Positions 1-14,400 of a stretch of 64,000 nt of DNA are shown one piece after another (position 1 is the first letter of the stretch; every line of letters starts with the position of its first letter). The notes beneath the pieces were generated by a model. That model saw only the letters and a program-made list of their open reading frames with translations, did not search any database and had not been told where the DNA came from. The translations under genes and the position numbers were made by a program. Source of the DNA: Numida meleagris (taxonomy: Eukaryota; Chordata; Aves; Galliformes; Numididae); the NCBI RefSeq assembly GCF_002078875.1, contig NC_034415.1, positions 22,654,331 to 22,718,330 of the forward strand. The letters run 5' to 3'.

Positions 1-2221
1 CTGAGGAAGCACTCCCAAAATCACACACACTCACTTCATACTCACTTCAAAACAAAAAAAGGAAGAAAGAAAGATTGAGGCAGGTTGTCAAGTTTTGTAC
101 TGACCGTGAGTTTGATCAGATGAATAAGTAGTACGCATATGTGAAGCATTTTGTTCTTTGTAATTCAAAATAAGATTGAGGAAATAACCATCAAATCACT
201 GTCAGATAAGACTGTCTTCTTGCAAATACACTAAAACTGCTGTATGTCCAATAGTTCTGATTTTCTCTGTATTTCTATAATCTCTAGAGCAGTATTTGCA
301 TGCATTTCCAAACACTGACCTCTGATCCATGCTTGTCATTCCAACTACAAGTCTCTGCATACAGTCAGCTAAATCCATTGTTATCTCAGCAGCACAAACA
401 CAAAGATCAAACTTTTCAGAATATACCCATTACTTCCTTTTTATTTATTTTTTTTTAATGGCAAAAGTAAATACTTTTAACATGTCTTTAACATAAAAAG
501 AGGCTACATCTCTGAAGAGCTAAGAATATTCGTTCTAAAAAGAAAAGATAACTTCAAAAATCACATATCTCTTCCGGGGAGGGGCTGGTAATGAGAAAAA
601 GCAAGAACATTCAGATGATTTTAAGATGACCTGGAGAATGACTAACTTACTGAATAACAGCAGCTCACAACACACGAGATGTTCCTGCTATCGATACAAA
701 AGGCTCTGTCATCTTTAAATAGAGTCTATTAAATAAATAAATAAAACAAATAAACAATCCCCATTACAATCTCTTACCCAGACGTGGGTAACTAATGCAC
801 CATGTCAGAAGGGGAGGTAGACCACATGAGAGAACGTGGGGAGGTAGACAAGGTGATAAAAAACACTTCCTCCTAATTCTCACGTAAGAATTCACAGGAA
901 ATACTACTACATAGAACAACAACCAAGCAAGTTTTCAAGCAGAGGAAGATGTTAAACTACCAACTTGATCTGTATGAGTACTAAAAATTCAATCCCCACC
1001 TGCCATCTGTCATTATTCTTTTTCGAGAAAAAAATGAGAGATAGTTCTCCTTTTTGGGGGAAAAATTAGGGGGTGTGTAGGCTACAAAATGCCCCCTTTG
1101 AGCACTCACTAAATGAGCTACCAATGGTAATAAGGAGAAAAGAGTCAGGAATGAGTGCGAACACGCTGCCAAAATACGTAAACGAGTATGGCCTTAGATA
1201 AACACTTCAGAATCAAGGACAGGACATCAGTTTGATCCCCAGCATCTTCAAATTATTTTATGTACTCGGTTATTCAGGCCCAGATTTGTATACAACTTTT
1301 CTACTCCCAGAAAGCCAGGTAGTAACTTATTAAGCTGAATGTATAGAAGAAACATCATGTACCAAGGATGCATTCTGCTCAGCAGGAAGTAGGGAATACT
1401 CTCCTTGAAGGATTGGATCGCTTAAGTATGAAAAAGCTTTTGCTTGTTGAAATTTCTTCTGTCTCACCCTCACAAGACAGTGGAACTTCTATACTTGCCC
1501 TATGTACTCACCTAGGGATTGAAATCCACCAAATTAGGGGATATTAGTATTGGGAGACTAAAAAAAAAAGAAAAATGAATATATATAGAAATTAATATAC
1601 GCAGAATTGCTACAGAGGTCAACACTTCAGCTTAAAACAAAGCAGAAGAATCATCTCAGTCTGTAAAATACACTAACTATATTAAAGCCAGCCCACGGAC
1701 ATTACTCAAACTAGTCACATATTTGACTACAGCACAACCAGAAGCACGTACTTACAAACACTAAGGTGAAAAGGACAGAAGGAAAAAAGGTTTCCAAACA
1801 GCTCTAAAACGCCCTGCTTGACATATATCTATATTTATATTCCTGATAGTCTAATGCCCTCTGAAACATCAATTACTTACCTATTTAAATTTTCCCTATT
1901 TAAGATTTGGTGGACACTGGGGACATGTAATCAGAGGCTTTATTGTTTCAGGGAAGGTTAGCAAGAGAGAGGTCAAAGATCCTTTTCTTTGCTATATTAT
2001 TTGTATTGTATTCATTAAGCAGAGAGGTGATGGCAAACACAGCTCCTGATGAAATGTCAAATCCAAGATAGTTGATAGGGAAAGATTTCCTGTCTTTTCA
2101 TCCTGTATACCTCCAAACATGAAACCTATAGTCATGCAAGTACTGTTATCATCTGCTCTTGTTAATGATTCCAGAATTTCAACGATTTCCAACAATTTCA
2201 CAAACAGAAACAAGTCATTAC
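1..2221 (-). other. SPATA6: SPATA6 intron 10 (partial)
   Basis: AT-rich intronic sequence to the left of exon 10. I looked for the remaining C-terminal SPATA6 exons on the minus strand and saw none. It holds a short AAAT-rich simple repeat at about 729-755 and no recognisable transposon. The short ORFs here show no family features. Confidence 0.7.
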
Positions 2222-2400
2222 CTTTCCCTTAGAGAAGATCGATTTAGTACAGAACTTAGAGAATGCTTCTGAAATGCTGAAGGTGCTGAATGCACTAATG
2301 AACCACCGGAATGGGACAGTCTGTTGGGTGAACTGGAGATCACATCCTCATTACAAATGTCGGAAGAACTATCACAGCCTTTCCCATGAGTAGATCTTGC
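2222..2400 (-). CDS. SPATA6: SPATA6 exon 10 (last exon in window)
   Basis: 179 nt, 59 codons plus AG of an Arg codon. It begins ARSTHGKGCDSSSDIC, is Ser-rich, and ends LVHSAPSAFQKHSLSSVLNR then SSLRE plus AG. Human ends this block VLNRASLRER. The acceptor is gttaacag and the donor AAAG|gtaatg. The next exon should begin with the third base of Arg followed by Phe; nothing matching the remaining human tail was found in 1-2221. Confidence 0.92.
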
Positions 2401-5400
2401 CTGTTAACAACAACAAAAAAACCCCACCAAAGCTTGCTAAAATGAATTATGAATATCAAGACGTACAGTTTTCTTTCTCAAACTAAAGGGTTACAGGCTT
2501 CCCATACAAATATCTACCTGCTGGGGAACAGCAAAGATCTCCATTTTACAAAAGGAGCCCTAGTTTAAACTAGCAAGCATTCCCTGCTGGTATCTAACAC
2601 ACCATATTATGGCAAATCCTGGTTTTCAGGTCTTCTATCACCTTATTCTGACTACACAGTATCAGAATAAGTCTCACAGTTCACAGGACCCTCAGATTTT
2701 CAGAGTGGTACTCGAGAGTCTAAACCAATAAACCTCAGGCTTCTCCTTAGTCTGGAACCCTTGTTCTTAGTCTTTTTTTTTTTCCATGACTTTTTCTTCC
2801 TCCAGAAGAAACTCCGGTTCTATCTGCTCATCTTCTAGTCGATCTTTACTATTCTAATTACTCCTTTCATAGCACCTCTTAATTTGAAATGCACCACGCA
2901 GATGTCTCCATGGGTTACCCTGTTTTACAATATAACTAGATAGAGCCCTGACATTATCTTCAGATCCACTCGTTACACAAAGTAGCTAAAATCTTAATGA
3001 TTAAACACGAAATGACAAAATAGTGGCTTGCCATTTGTACTAGAGCTACCTTTGCATACTATTCTGGAAAAAAGTTTGCTCGCAGAATGACTGCGAAGGC
3101 AACTGTAAGCTGCCTCTACAGGCTCTCCTGCAGTCTTGTCACAAGCCGTAATGCCAAGGATAAGTCCTGTACCTACAGGCATGGACTTACAGAGTATTGT
3201 TTCACATTTGTATTTCACAACAACCCATCAGCAGGGATAAACAGAGTTATATCAGATTTTAAATATCCTCTGTCTTGTTTTTGATAATGCAGTAGATGAC
3301 ATTTCAAAAGTACCTACACACAAGACAAACCTTCTCATGCAGAGCTTCCCCCCAAAAACCAGTTTGTAAACAACAGCACCACAGAGTACTCACTTTGGCT
3401 TTCTTGGGTCTGTAGCTGCCAAGAAGAGAAAGATCTGGAGAAAGAAAAAAATTGTATCCTTGAAGAAATTCAGAAGAAAATCTGAATGCCCTGAATTTTA
3501 TAAAACCTTTTTACAAAATAGCTTACCTCTCCTCCCAAACATTCATAAACCAAGTTATTATTACATATTGTGAAATTCTAAACAGTCTTCCCAGTAATAT
3601 TTCACTTTCTTCAGATGAAAACGACTTCACATTTTACTCAACACAATGTTAATAACATTAAATCAGTGCAAGCACAATCTTCTACACAGACAGAAGTAGT
3701 ACATTTTGCTAAGCTATTACTTGTCTAAATCAATAAAAAAATCAAGCTCTATCAGTCTGAAAAATTCTCATTTACATTACTCTACCTTCCCACTTTTTGC
3801 AGCAAGCTTCCCTACCACCATCTCTTTCTCTTCTGGTCATCTCTTCATTCCTTCCCTCACCACTGACTCACAAACACGAGTATGAAGCCCACAGAAGCAA
3901 GAGTGGAGGAACTATTAAATCCACACCAGTTCAGGGTGTTTGACCACTGTCAATATGCACCTCACCCCAAAGGGAATGACAGTGAATTATGCCTGGCTTC
4001 TTCATCAGTTGTATCACTCTGTACTGAGCAGCCCTAACACTGTGACTCAAGCCCAAAGAGATACTTCTATGCCATAAAGCAACGTAAAGACAACCCTTCA
4101 TTACCTACCTGCACAAAAGCAAAACCAGACTAAACCGTAGTGTAATCACAGGAATTTATGCTTTACAAAAATTAGAGTTAAGCCTCAAGACACAGGAACA
4201 TGACCAGTAAGCCATTTGGATGTTAGCAATGAGGCAGATTTCGTTCTCCTAACCACTGACTAGATACCATCAACTCATTTGTAAGTACATAATGGTATCA
4301 GATGGTAATAGGTCTATTACATTACCTAGCTACAACAGATTGACATGCACAACCCCAACAAGAATGTGAAACCTTTAATATCCTGCACCCAATACTATTA
4401 CAAAGAAAAAACATAAAATTTAAATTTCTTGTCCTGCTCTTTATAAAACACTCAGTTACTGTTACCAATAAAAGTGGAAGGAGACACACACGTGGATCCT
4501 GGATGCTCATTAATAATTATAAGCCACCGATCCACTCACAAATACTGCTGATATAAACATTACTCATTTTTGGAGCAACAGAGCTCTTGAATTTCAAAAC
4601 GATCAATACTCCAGGCCTGAACAACACACCCACTGACTGAGGTGCAGATTTGCTCCTCTATGCAACTAATCAAAACGGAGACTGGAACAGAGGGGCTGCC
4701 TGGACTCTTGATATTTTCTGCTCCTACTCTCCTATCATGTAGAACTATATTCCAAGTCTTCCTGAGATAAAGAAATATGCAAACCCATCTTTTGCAGCAG
4801 TATGGTTATTCAGTACTCTTATTCCTATCAAGGAGGAGCAGTTTTTTTCTCCATTAGACACGGCTTAAAGAAACCAAACCAAACCACCCACCTGACTAAA
4901 CTACTGGAGAAAATAAATGTATTAATGAGAGATAACAGTACTAAATACTGACCAGGTGTTACCTTGGACCAGGCTTCCATTGTGCCTTCTCGCAGGGTGC
5001 AGCAGGCATGAAGCTCAATACCAGGACTTGCTTGTTCTACCTGAAGCAAAACCACAGTTAAAAGCTGCAGTATCAGACGTTTCAATCTCTAGACATATTT
5101 TTAATTGGTTTTGTTCCTAAGATCTAGTCCTTTCTGAAATCATTTATTCTTATCCAAATACTGTTTAAAAATATGTCCTTAACGTTTTTGTTATTAGCAT
5201 TATTGCACATAAACAAAAACAGTTCTAGAAAGGTCTAGAAAGCTCTGAATGTCATGTTGTCCAAAGGAAAAAAATGCAGATAGTTTCTCCTTCATCTATT
5301 ATGTCTTTTTGAAGACATCTTTTTAAACACTACATGATACCACATATTTATTCCAAATTGTTCAAACCCTACAAAGTGCTGCTCTTACTAATTAAAAAAA

Positions 5401-8400
5401 GTTACACTTTAACATAATTTAATTTTAATTGTCATGCAATGTAGTACTGCCAAACCAAACGAGACCTCAGCAGTAAGGATGCTCTAAAAGGAGCATTCTC
5501 ATTCTGGAAGGGCCATGACAGTCAGGAAATGGTACATTAAGAGACAAGAATTTTCCCTCCTGTACAAATATAACAGAGCAACTAAAATCAATAGTCAGTA
5601 TTTACAGATGTTGCAATTAAACTGTGAACTTCACCTATAGATCAAAACCCAGAAGAATTGATTAACAGGAGATAAAAGAAAAATATCAGAGAGAGAGAAA
5701 TAAATAGTAGGTTGATGAATAATTAATGGCTTAATAAGACTAATTTGAATTTCTAAAAAGTACCTACAAGAAGAAGAAAACTTGTGAAAGAATTTTAGGA
5801 TTTGATAAGCTATTACTATTTGCACATAAACAAGAAAAATGAAATAATGTGAGGAGCAAACTAATTAAATGCTAAATTATCTCAGTGGCTGTGACAAATG
5901 TTCACGACTGTAGACAAACCGTGTCACAGCACAGAGTCAGAACAATTCCATCTTGGCCCCTACGCATTCTCAGTGGTATTCTTAAAACAGAGGACGGTTG
6001 AATCCTAACAGAGCAATTTGAGGAGAACATGTTCATCCAAGAGGATGGGCAATCTGGACCCGTGGCAGCAAAACACTTAAATACAGTCTCTTTAAATAAC
6101 TACCTAATTTCAGAACAATTTTTCCACGTGCAGTTCTCATGAAGGTGCTAAATGCAGGCTGGTTAGCAGCTGAAAGTCAGCGTATCAGAGATGTAGCTTT
6201 GAGTAAAGCAAGTGTTTCAAAGATCATAGGATGCCAACGTGAAGTTGAAAGAGGCAGTGTACATGTTCTTAATGTGACTAGACACTTTGTCTTTAAAGTC
6301 TTATTCAAGATTTTTTAATACTAATATCAATTACTTCCAAGTTGAATTTATACAGCTATTATCCTGTCTAGCGTGCTGGAAAAAAAGAAATGGGGCCTCA
6401 GAGAATTTAACCAAGATATTCATGAAAGAATTTGATCTTTGTCTATTACTAACAGATAAAAGAAATTTTATTTTAGTTAATTTTATATTTAAATAACTAT
6501 GTGACAGACTGGAAAGGAGAGAAAAATTATTCATCTAAACTAAGAGATGAATGAATTTTTGGAGCAGTATGCAGTGAAAGAACAATGTTTGATCTCAGCT
6601 TAAGCTGGAAGCACTTTGTAGGGAATACAAACCCGTCTAACTACAAATGGAGGTTTATCAGTTTCTCTTCTGAATTCGTAAGGACCAAGGTTTAAGTGGG
6701 CCAGTCGTTGCCTGGCTTCTTCTGACAGCTCACACATTCGTCTTTTTGTGTATGGAGATGGAGAACGTGACTTAGAAGCTATTGTAGGCTGCTCGTAGTT
6801 CTTTCTTGCTACTCCGTGCCTGCTTTTCTCAGGTGAAGGAGTGCTTTTCTTTGGTAACTTTGTTTGCAATTTTCCATTTGGAGTTGAGTGATGTGGCCAA
6901 TTCAAATCATCCTAAAGTGAAAAAGAGAAATTATCTGCTTTGACAGCATGCAGAACAAAGACCACTGACAATAACAGAAACAGGGAACTAATAATTTTAA
7001 CAGAAACTGATGCTGTATGTCAGCTGAAATTCCTCTCAGAAAACTATAATCAAGCAGCAATTTAAAAAGCAGCAATGCATTTACCATTTTGTCTGAATCT
7101 AAAAGGAGGTTAAAACACACATTACTACACCTTGGAAGTTAAGTGTCTAATACTTCACTCAATTAGTTTGCTCATTCCTTTAGTATATACAGACTGTAAA
7201 AAAATCTTCAATCATGTGAATACTTTTGCAGAAGAAGAACAGTCATGTACTTTTACAGCTGCTGGTTCACACCAAAGTATGTATTTTTTCAGCCAAAATT
7301 TACAAATATCACACCATTTTCAAATCTTGCTTTAGAAGTTTATCTCCGAGTTGATACTGCTTTTAAAATACTCACATGTAATAGAATCAAGTTGGGAAAC
7401 AATCGTCCTCACCAGCTCCCTGTGCATAGTACAGTACGTGAGGATTTTTGTTTGCTTGTTTGTTTTTCACTGGCAAAGCCTACTTAACAATTCAGACCAA
7501 CTCCTCTTCCTAATAATTATCAGATTTTCAGTGACCAATTTAAAATTCTGTGAAACTCACTCCAACACTGAAGTTTTATTTGAAATACATTATCATTCCT
7601 TTGTGATTCTTGGCATTAAATGCACATTTAATTACTCTGGAAGCTTTATAGGTCAAGGAACTCTAGATAATACAACTCTTATCTGACTACTTAGTCAGTG
7701 GCATGTTTTAACTTTGAATACTACAGTATGGATAATTAGGCTTTTCAGTCAAATTTTGCCCAAATTCCCACATTACAAAAGCTCAAAAAGAGCAAGATTT
7801 TTTTTCCAGTTAGAAATTCCTTTTGAAGCTTGAGGAAGTTGACGTTATTCTTAAATACGAATGCTGCAGGCACTGTTTTAGTTCAGAAGAATCTAGGAAT
7901 AAAGCGTCCAGCTTACCTTTGTGTCTTCCCTTTTGTATGGAGCAATGAAAAAAGACGAGGCTGAATATTTGTTTTGCGTTAACATAGTTTGAATCTGGCA
8001 TCACATACACATTTCACACTGCTTTCTTGTGCCTGTACTAGCACTTGTGCAGCTGGTAGTGAGCCACAGTGTGGAACAACTGCCCCGAACCAAAAAAAGG
8101 ACCTAATTCTCTAAGAATAATTTCAATTTCAACAGAAGTAGACTGTGAATTTTTCTGGCTTAAACCAGTTGTGAAACTCCATCCTCACTGTAATCCATGA
8201 AAACTTAAGGGAAATTTTGTGACATATTAAATACTTTTAAAGATATTTTTTAGTTTTAAAATCAAGCTGCCCTTACTGAAGTCCCATTCAATGAGGTTAG
8301 TTTTCTATCAATGCTAATTTTCACTGCCTTTTTTTTTTTTTTTTAATTCTTTAAGTGTCTCAATAAATACATTTTGCTAGAAGTGAATCTTCTCGGTGAA

Positions 8401-11400
8401 CTAATGAACAATGCCATGAATGGGTCAAAGTCACCTGGTCCTTTTTGCATACATATCTGCTTAACAAGAACTCCATTTGAATGATGCTGCACCATTTGCA
8501 ATAAACTAGAGAAAGAGGAGCACGTAAGAGTGACTTTGCATGACAGTCTGTCCCAGGAAACCATAACATGAACCAGTGAGATCAGAGAAGAGCGATACAA
8601 AATGAACTAACACATCAGAGAGGGTATTTTTCCCCAGTTTCTTCAGCTACTTTTCCTTTAACTTCACTCATTGCAGAACCAGCATTTCCAGATTAATATT
8701 AGTGATAGTTTTTGCAACAGAAACCTTCATTTTGATTGCTGCTACTGATACCATTATGGAAAACAATTACATTAATTGGTTTGTTTTTGATAAGGTACCT
8801 TCTTTGACTTCACTAAGTTTCATCGTCCCACCTTAATTTTAAGCATCAGTAGGAAGAGTGAGAAGGTATCTTCCCACCTACAAAACACCAGGGATTGACA
8901 CTTCAGCTGATCATAGAAAATAGCAGGTGATAATTGTTTCAGATTCAAGGAACTCTCAGCATTTACTGTCATGCACCAAACCCACTCTTTACTCATACTT
9001 GATTAAAAATTTAATCAAGTTGTCAAGCACTCATGACAACTGCTTTAACCACAACAAAAGAATGAGAAAAGTTTGAAGTGAGCAGCATATGCAAAAAATT
9101 GGAACTAAAGGCTATCAATATTAAATCTAGAAATTAAATTGCAAACAATTAAATTATGCTAACCTGTACGTGACTCCTTCCTGAGCTTAACAGACTTTCT
9201 GTAATAAGGGAGCTCGTAGAAAATCTCAATTTTGGTGCAATTCCCTAGAAGAGAGACAATAATTGAACATCAAGCCCCAACTCAAGATAAAGGGTTTCAA
9301 AGAAGTAAATGTCACCTAATGTAACAAACCATTCCTAATTTTCAGCCATTTCCTTTGTTAATTTCAGCCGTTAATAAAGATAATTAGAAAAGACAGAACA
9401 GCAATGGTAAATGTCAAGATGCTAACATTTGCATTTCTGACAATTCAATTACAGATGATTATATTGCTTTCGTACAACAATTAAGGTCTGACTTTTATTT
9501 CAATACATTTCTTAGGCAACAGCAATTTTAAAGATTTTTCATGCCATGCTATATAGCATCAATAAAAATTCCAGTCATGATCTGGAAGTTTCACTGATGC
9601 TAACTTTGACAATTTATTTATAGCCTCAATTGTGTCACCTTTTTTGTAAAAATATTTTGAAAATCCACCAATTCAACTGCAAATAACTATTCAGTTGTAA
9701 CAGGGTCATTAAAAGTCCCCTTTATCCTGCAACCCTCAGAGCAACATCTGATTTCTGGGGATTACCTCCCATGTTCTGCTTCTTTTCAATGACCTCTTAA
9801 GCATGTGGTTGGCAAGAGGCAGGCCTAATTTGACTGATTTGGAGGCAGCTGGACCTCCTGGTCAACGAGCACATGTGTGCTAATGGACCAGCAGGCCCCT
9901 GTGTCTCTGAGACCTTTACCTCCTGCTAAATTGAGCATTTGCCAATGTATACAAAACTTACTGGGCATAAATAGCAGAGAATTTTACACACAAGTGTCAC
10001 ATCCCAAAACAGCAACACTGAAAAACATGTATAAAAACTCAAGGTCATGGATTCTTCAAACAAGTGAGAATAATCTAAGAGCATCTACCACAGCTCTGTA
10101 GAAGCAAATAGGGATTCAAGTGTCCCTAGAACTTCCTGCTCGCTCTTCTTTCAACACAGAGAGCTTGCTGAACAGCCCCAGGCATCTGTATGCAAAGGCG
10201 TTTGTACAACTGAACACACACAATTACTGTGAACCAAAAAGGAGCTCATCATTTTGTGATCCTGCCCCACAGCTGAGAATTAGCAGGAACTTCATGAGTG
10301 AGGGTTAGTGCTGAACCAACGGATTCCCTACCACCTGCCTAAATACACACCTATTTCCCACAAGAGAATATGATCCAGCCCCAGGTTAGATTATGGAAAT
10401 GAAATGACAAAACTGCCAAGAAAGCTCAGTCAAGCAATTAGTAAGAGTCCAGCATTCAATCAAGTTATGGCATATAAAAAGATTTTAGAGCTGACCATCT
10501 TTAATCAACTCATTTTTGTTACTAATGAATTGTCAAGTGCTATCAACAATTTAAAAAAGGACACATCAGAATTAGTAAGTCTATAAAAAGCAACAGAGCA
10601 CCTCCTGCTCTTACAGAGAATGAAAACAGAATTGTTACATGCTTATAGATAAAAATCACATAAAACCACAGATCTTCAGATAAGTGGTTCGTGGAGAGCA
10701 CATACAGGATAGCACTGGCATACATAGGAATGGGTATGTCACAAGTAATCAACAAAAAAAGAAAAAAAAAAAAAGAGGAGTTCTTCCTGTTTCCTGCAAT
10801 TCCCTAACTGGAGATTGCTAACAGATATTCAATATAGCATTATGTAAAGGCTATTCTATAGCTCCAAACACTTTCTATAAATGAAAATCCAGCTAGAAAG
10901 TTCTGTGGGTCTATTTCCCTGCCACTGGCTTAGTGGTGCCAGCAGCCCTAAGCAGAGTTGTCAGAACTCTTGTACCAGTCATCGAACAGATATGACATGG
11001 ATATACTATTAACTCGATCGTAGGAAAACTGTTAAGGTTGTTCATATTCAGAGGAAATCAAGTTAAAAAGCAAGTCTAATATGTGTTTTTAAGGAGTATA
11101 TATGTACATAATAGAATATTTTCTGTTGGTACGCTAATAAAAGATAGCGGAACTGAAAAGAATATGTTTTAAGTAACAGCAAATACTGCATGAAGGTGGG
11201 GAATGGAGATAAGAATGCCTGTCAGAAGTCACCAACAGTTGAGGCTTAAACATATTCTGAAAGGCAAGGGCTGCAGAGAAACACAGAAGAGCCAGCAAAA
11301 GCCTCAGCTGGGCAGCACTGGACCAGGAGAGATAACTTGAGGCGTATCTGGTGTGCGTATTGTGCTTGTAAGCCTCAGAAGACATTTAGCCAGAGACATT

Positions 11401-14400
11401 ATCAGCCAAGTGCCAGATTTCTGGAGGAGTTCTGATCCTCTCAACTTGGGATCCCTTCCAACTGGCAGATTAGCAGTGTTCATCAGACACCGCTTGTCAC
11501 TGCCTATCTGAACTCCACAACTGTAGCCTTGCTGTTGCTACCTTTACTTTTTAATAAAAGACACAGTTATTGGGAATCAAAGAGCCACCGAAGCACAGCT
11601 GTCAGTCTAAAATACTCAGCGTCTCAGCTAACCATAAATAACTTTCTATGTAGGAAGAACTCAGCTTGAATAGCACATGAATAACGTGAGTGATTTTTGT
11701 TCGCAGGACCTTGTTTAACACTTGGCCTTTTGTTTAGCATTGACACTTAGTGTTTGGCGCTGGCAGGAGATGCTTTCCAGTACAGCTTAGGGAACGCTAG
11801 GAGATGGAGGCATTTGAGACTTCACAACTTCTGGAGGTACAAATCCTCTCACTGCTATCCCATTTGGCAACCAAAGAGTGGAGCCACAAGTAGTTATTTG
11901 AGAGATTTCCTCCAATTCCATCAAACACAGCTTCATTATTACTCCTGAAAATGTGCTCAGTGTGCCAAAATCCTCTCTTGAGCTGTTCTGATTTTCTGTG
12001 ACGGAGATGCAATAGAGTAACTGATGCTTCTGCAGTCCTCATCTCAGGGCAGAGATGTATTTCATTTACACTGCTCCTGAGGACAAGGAAGGACATTTCT
12101 GTCTTTCATCAGTCAACATTTAAAAGCTACTACAGTGTCATCATTCAGATACACACTCAAATGACTCTGAGCCCATCTACTCACAGCTCACAAAGTATGA
12201 CATCTTCTTTTTGCTAGAAAATATATATATTTTTTGTATTAAATAACTTAACCCAACAAACAAAAAAAACAATGCACAAACTTATCTATGTATTTCTAAT
12301 CACTGAGAACTTTATCTCACTGACTCACAGTACCAGAACAACTGTATACACGGCTGTATTGAGAACTCTTTGTACTTAAGGTCTTGTTGCATGGTTTTAC
12401 TGACAAATATTTTTTAGAAATGCTTAGTTCCCCAAACTAGTGCATTGTGTGGTTGTACTGAGAGAAAATGACAAAATGACGGGAAAGAAGGAATGAACAG
12501 CAGGATGCAGTACTGTAACTGAAGGCTGGATACAAAGCTACAGCAACTTAAAACCCATATAAATACAGGCTGCTGTGGTCCCCCTCCCTCCCTTTAGCCA
12601 CCAATAACATTCATAGGATAAGTTATATATATATATATCAAAGAGATGCCATGACTAAAAAATGTTTTTTTTTTTTTTCCTTCAGGGACAGTTTAAGCTG
12701 CTGCAGAACCACACACTTTGTATCACAAAATCACAGCTTTAATTCATTGAAATGTAGCACAGCATTAGACACCAAATTAGCACTTCTAATTGCAAGTGAC
12801 AGGGCAATTTCCAGGTTGCCCTTGCAGGGGAAAGATTATACCAGCTAAACGATACCAGTGACCTTTAATCAGCCTTCCACCCACCCCCGCAAAGTGTTTT
12901 TTAATCCAATCACAACAGATAGGGCAACTGAGTCCTAATTCAAACGTTCTGTCACTCCACTAGTACAACTCAAATTCCAAAACACATCCCCCTCGCCAAC
13001 ATCAGCATCCTCAAAGTGCCTTTCTGAGGTATTCCACTGATATCTAAGATCCAGCAGTCTTAAACTCTCCGATAGGGCAGTGTGAGATGAATTCATTTCC
13101 ATTCAGTGTGTACTTGAGCCCGTATCTCCAAAAAATTAACATTAATCCATTGTACTCGTTCTGCCAATTAGTTGTCATTTATCAGAGCTTTCATAAAACT
13201 GTAGAAAAGGCAGTTATTAAGAGAGCATGAATAGGCTGAACAGACCTTGAGGAACAGGCTTTGGAACTGAAAAACAACCACATAGCACTAAGCTAAATTT
13301 CAGTCACTTACTATTTTGGTGGTGATTTTGGACTTCAGAGAGGCCTGCAGGTCAGATGCCACAGAACTGTGAACATCTGTAGTGACTGTCATTGCCCTAA
13401 GCATTACAGAAAATGAAAGCAAAATGCTAAAAGAGAGATTAGAGAGGAGGGTTACATGGTTTATTTGCTGAGAATTGTGAATTTGATACAAAATCTCCCT
13501 CTCCTCCTCTTGCATCCTGTCAACTACCAACTGCATCACGGACTAAACTGAAATAGAGACATGTCATGGAGCCACACTGCAAAGCAAGTGGAAACTAACT
13601 TCTTCACATAAAACACTGTTTTGAAGCATTTTGAAAAAAAAAGCCAACACAAATACCTTCACTGAAGTGCAACTGTGGATTTGCACATTCAACACCTGAA
13701 CTGGCAAAATCTGTCAGAAGAAGAAATCACTTTTCATTTGAAGTAGTTCAACTTCTCCATTGAAACACACTGTACCATAAGTACAATCCAAAGACATTCA
13801 CTCACAGTAAAATAAGAAGACCTCTTCATTAAAATCTCACGATCTATGCCATGGTCTCGACAGGTAAGCTTAGGGTCAGGGAACAGGAAATCTCTTGTAT
13901 TTTCTTCATAAGTAGCTAGAATTTCTCCAACTAAAAAGAAAATATGCGCTTTAATTAAAAAATTGAATTAGCAGCAAGGCTCTACAACTCATATCACAGT
14001 AGGGAATAATGTCATCAAGTTAAATCAGCAGCAGAAATGTTCAGAAACAAGCCTAAATATATGGTTTGTTTATTAAAAAAATGTATAGAGAGTAGTTAAG
14101 GCAATCTTCATTAGGAGCCACAGAAATTTCCTCAAGGTAAACCCTTCAATAGTTTCCTCCTCATCTACTTTCCGTGACACATAAGAAACCACTAGTTACT
14201 AGCCAATACATTGTGAAAAACTGTCTTTTCCCATATTACAGAACATTTATGCTGCTTTAAGTGGCATTGTTATCAGAAAGACATGCAAGAATATCAAATT
14301 TAGTTCCTCAAGATTCACCAAGTACCGTGGCCTGCTACTTCTTTCCTTTTAAAAGTACTTTCTTTAGGGGAAACCCACGAAAGTGTATTTTTATTTAGAA

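Larger units (their letters stand above)
2401..6632 (-). other. SPATA6: SPATA6 introns 9, 8 and 7
   Basis: Introns at 2401-3393, 3435-4952 and 5041-6632, apart from exons 9 and 8. They are AT-rich. I saw no transposon, RNA gene or second gene in them. Confidence 0.75.
6912..13805 (-). other. SPATA6: SPATA6 introns 6 and 5
   Basis: Introns at 6912-9163 and 9245-13805. They hold a 16-T run at 8329-8344, a 24-nt near-perfect palindrome at 8997-9020 and short TA-rich tracts near 12216 and 12627. The ORFs inside have no recognisable features, and no CR1 fragment was recognised. Confidence 0.75.
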
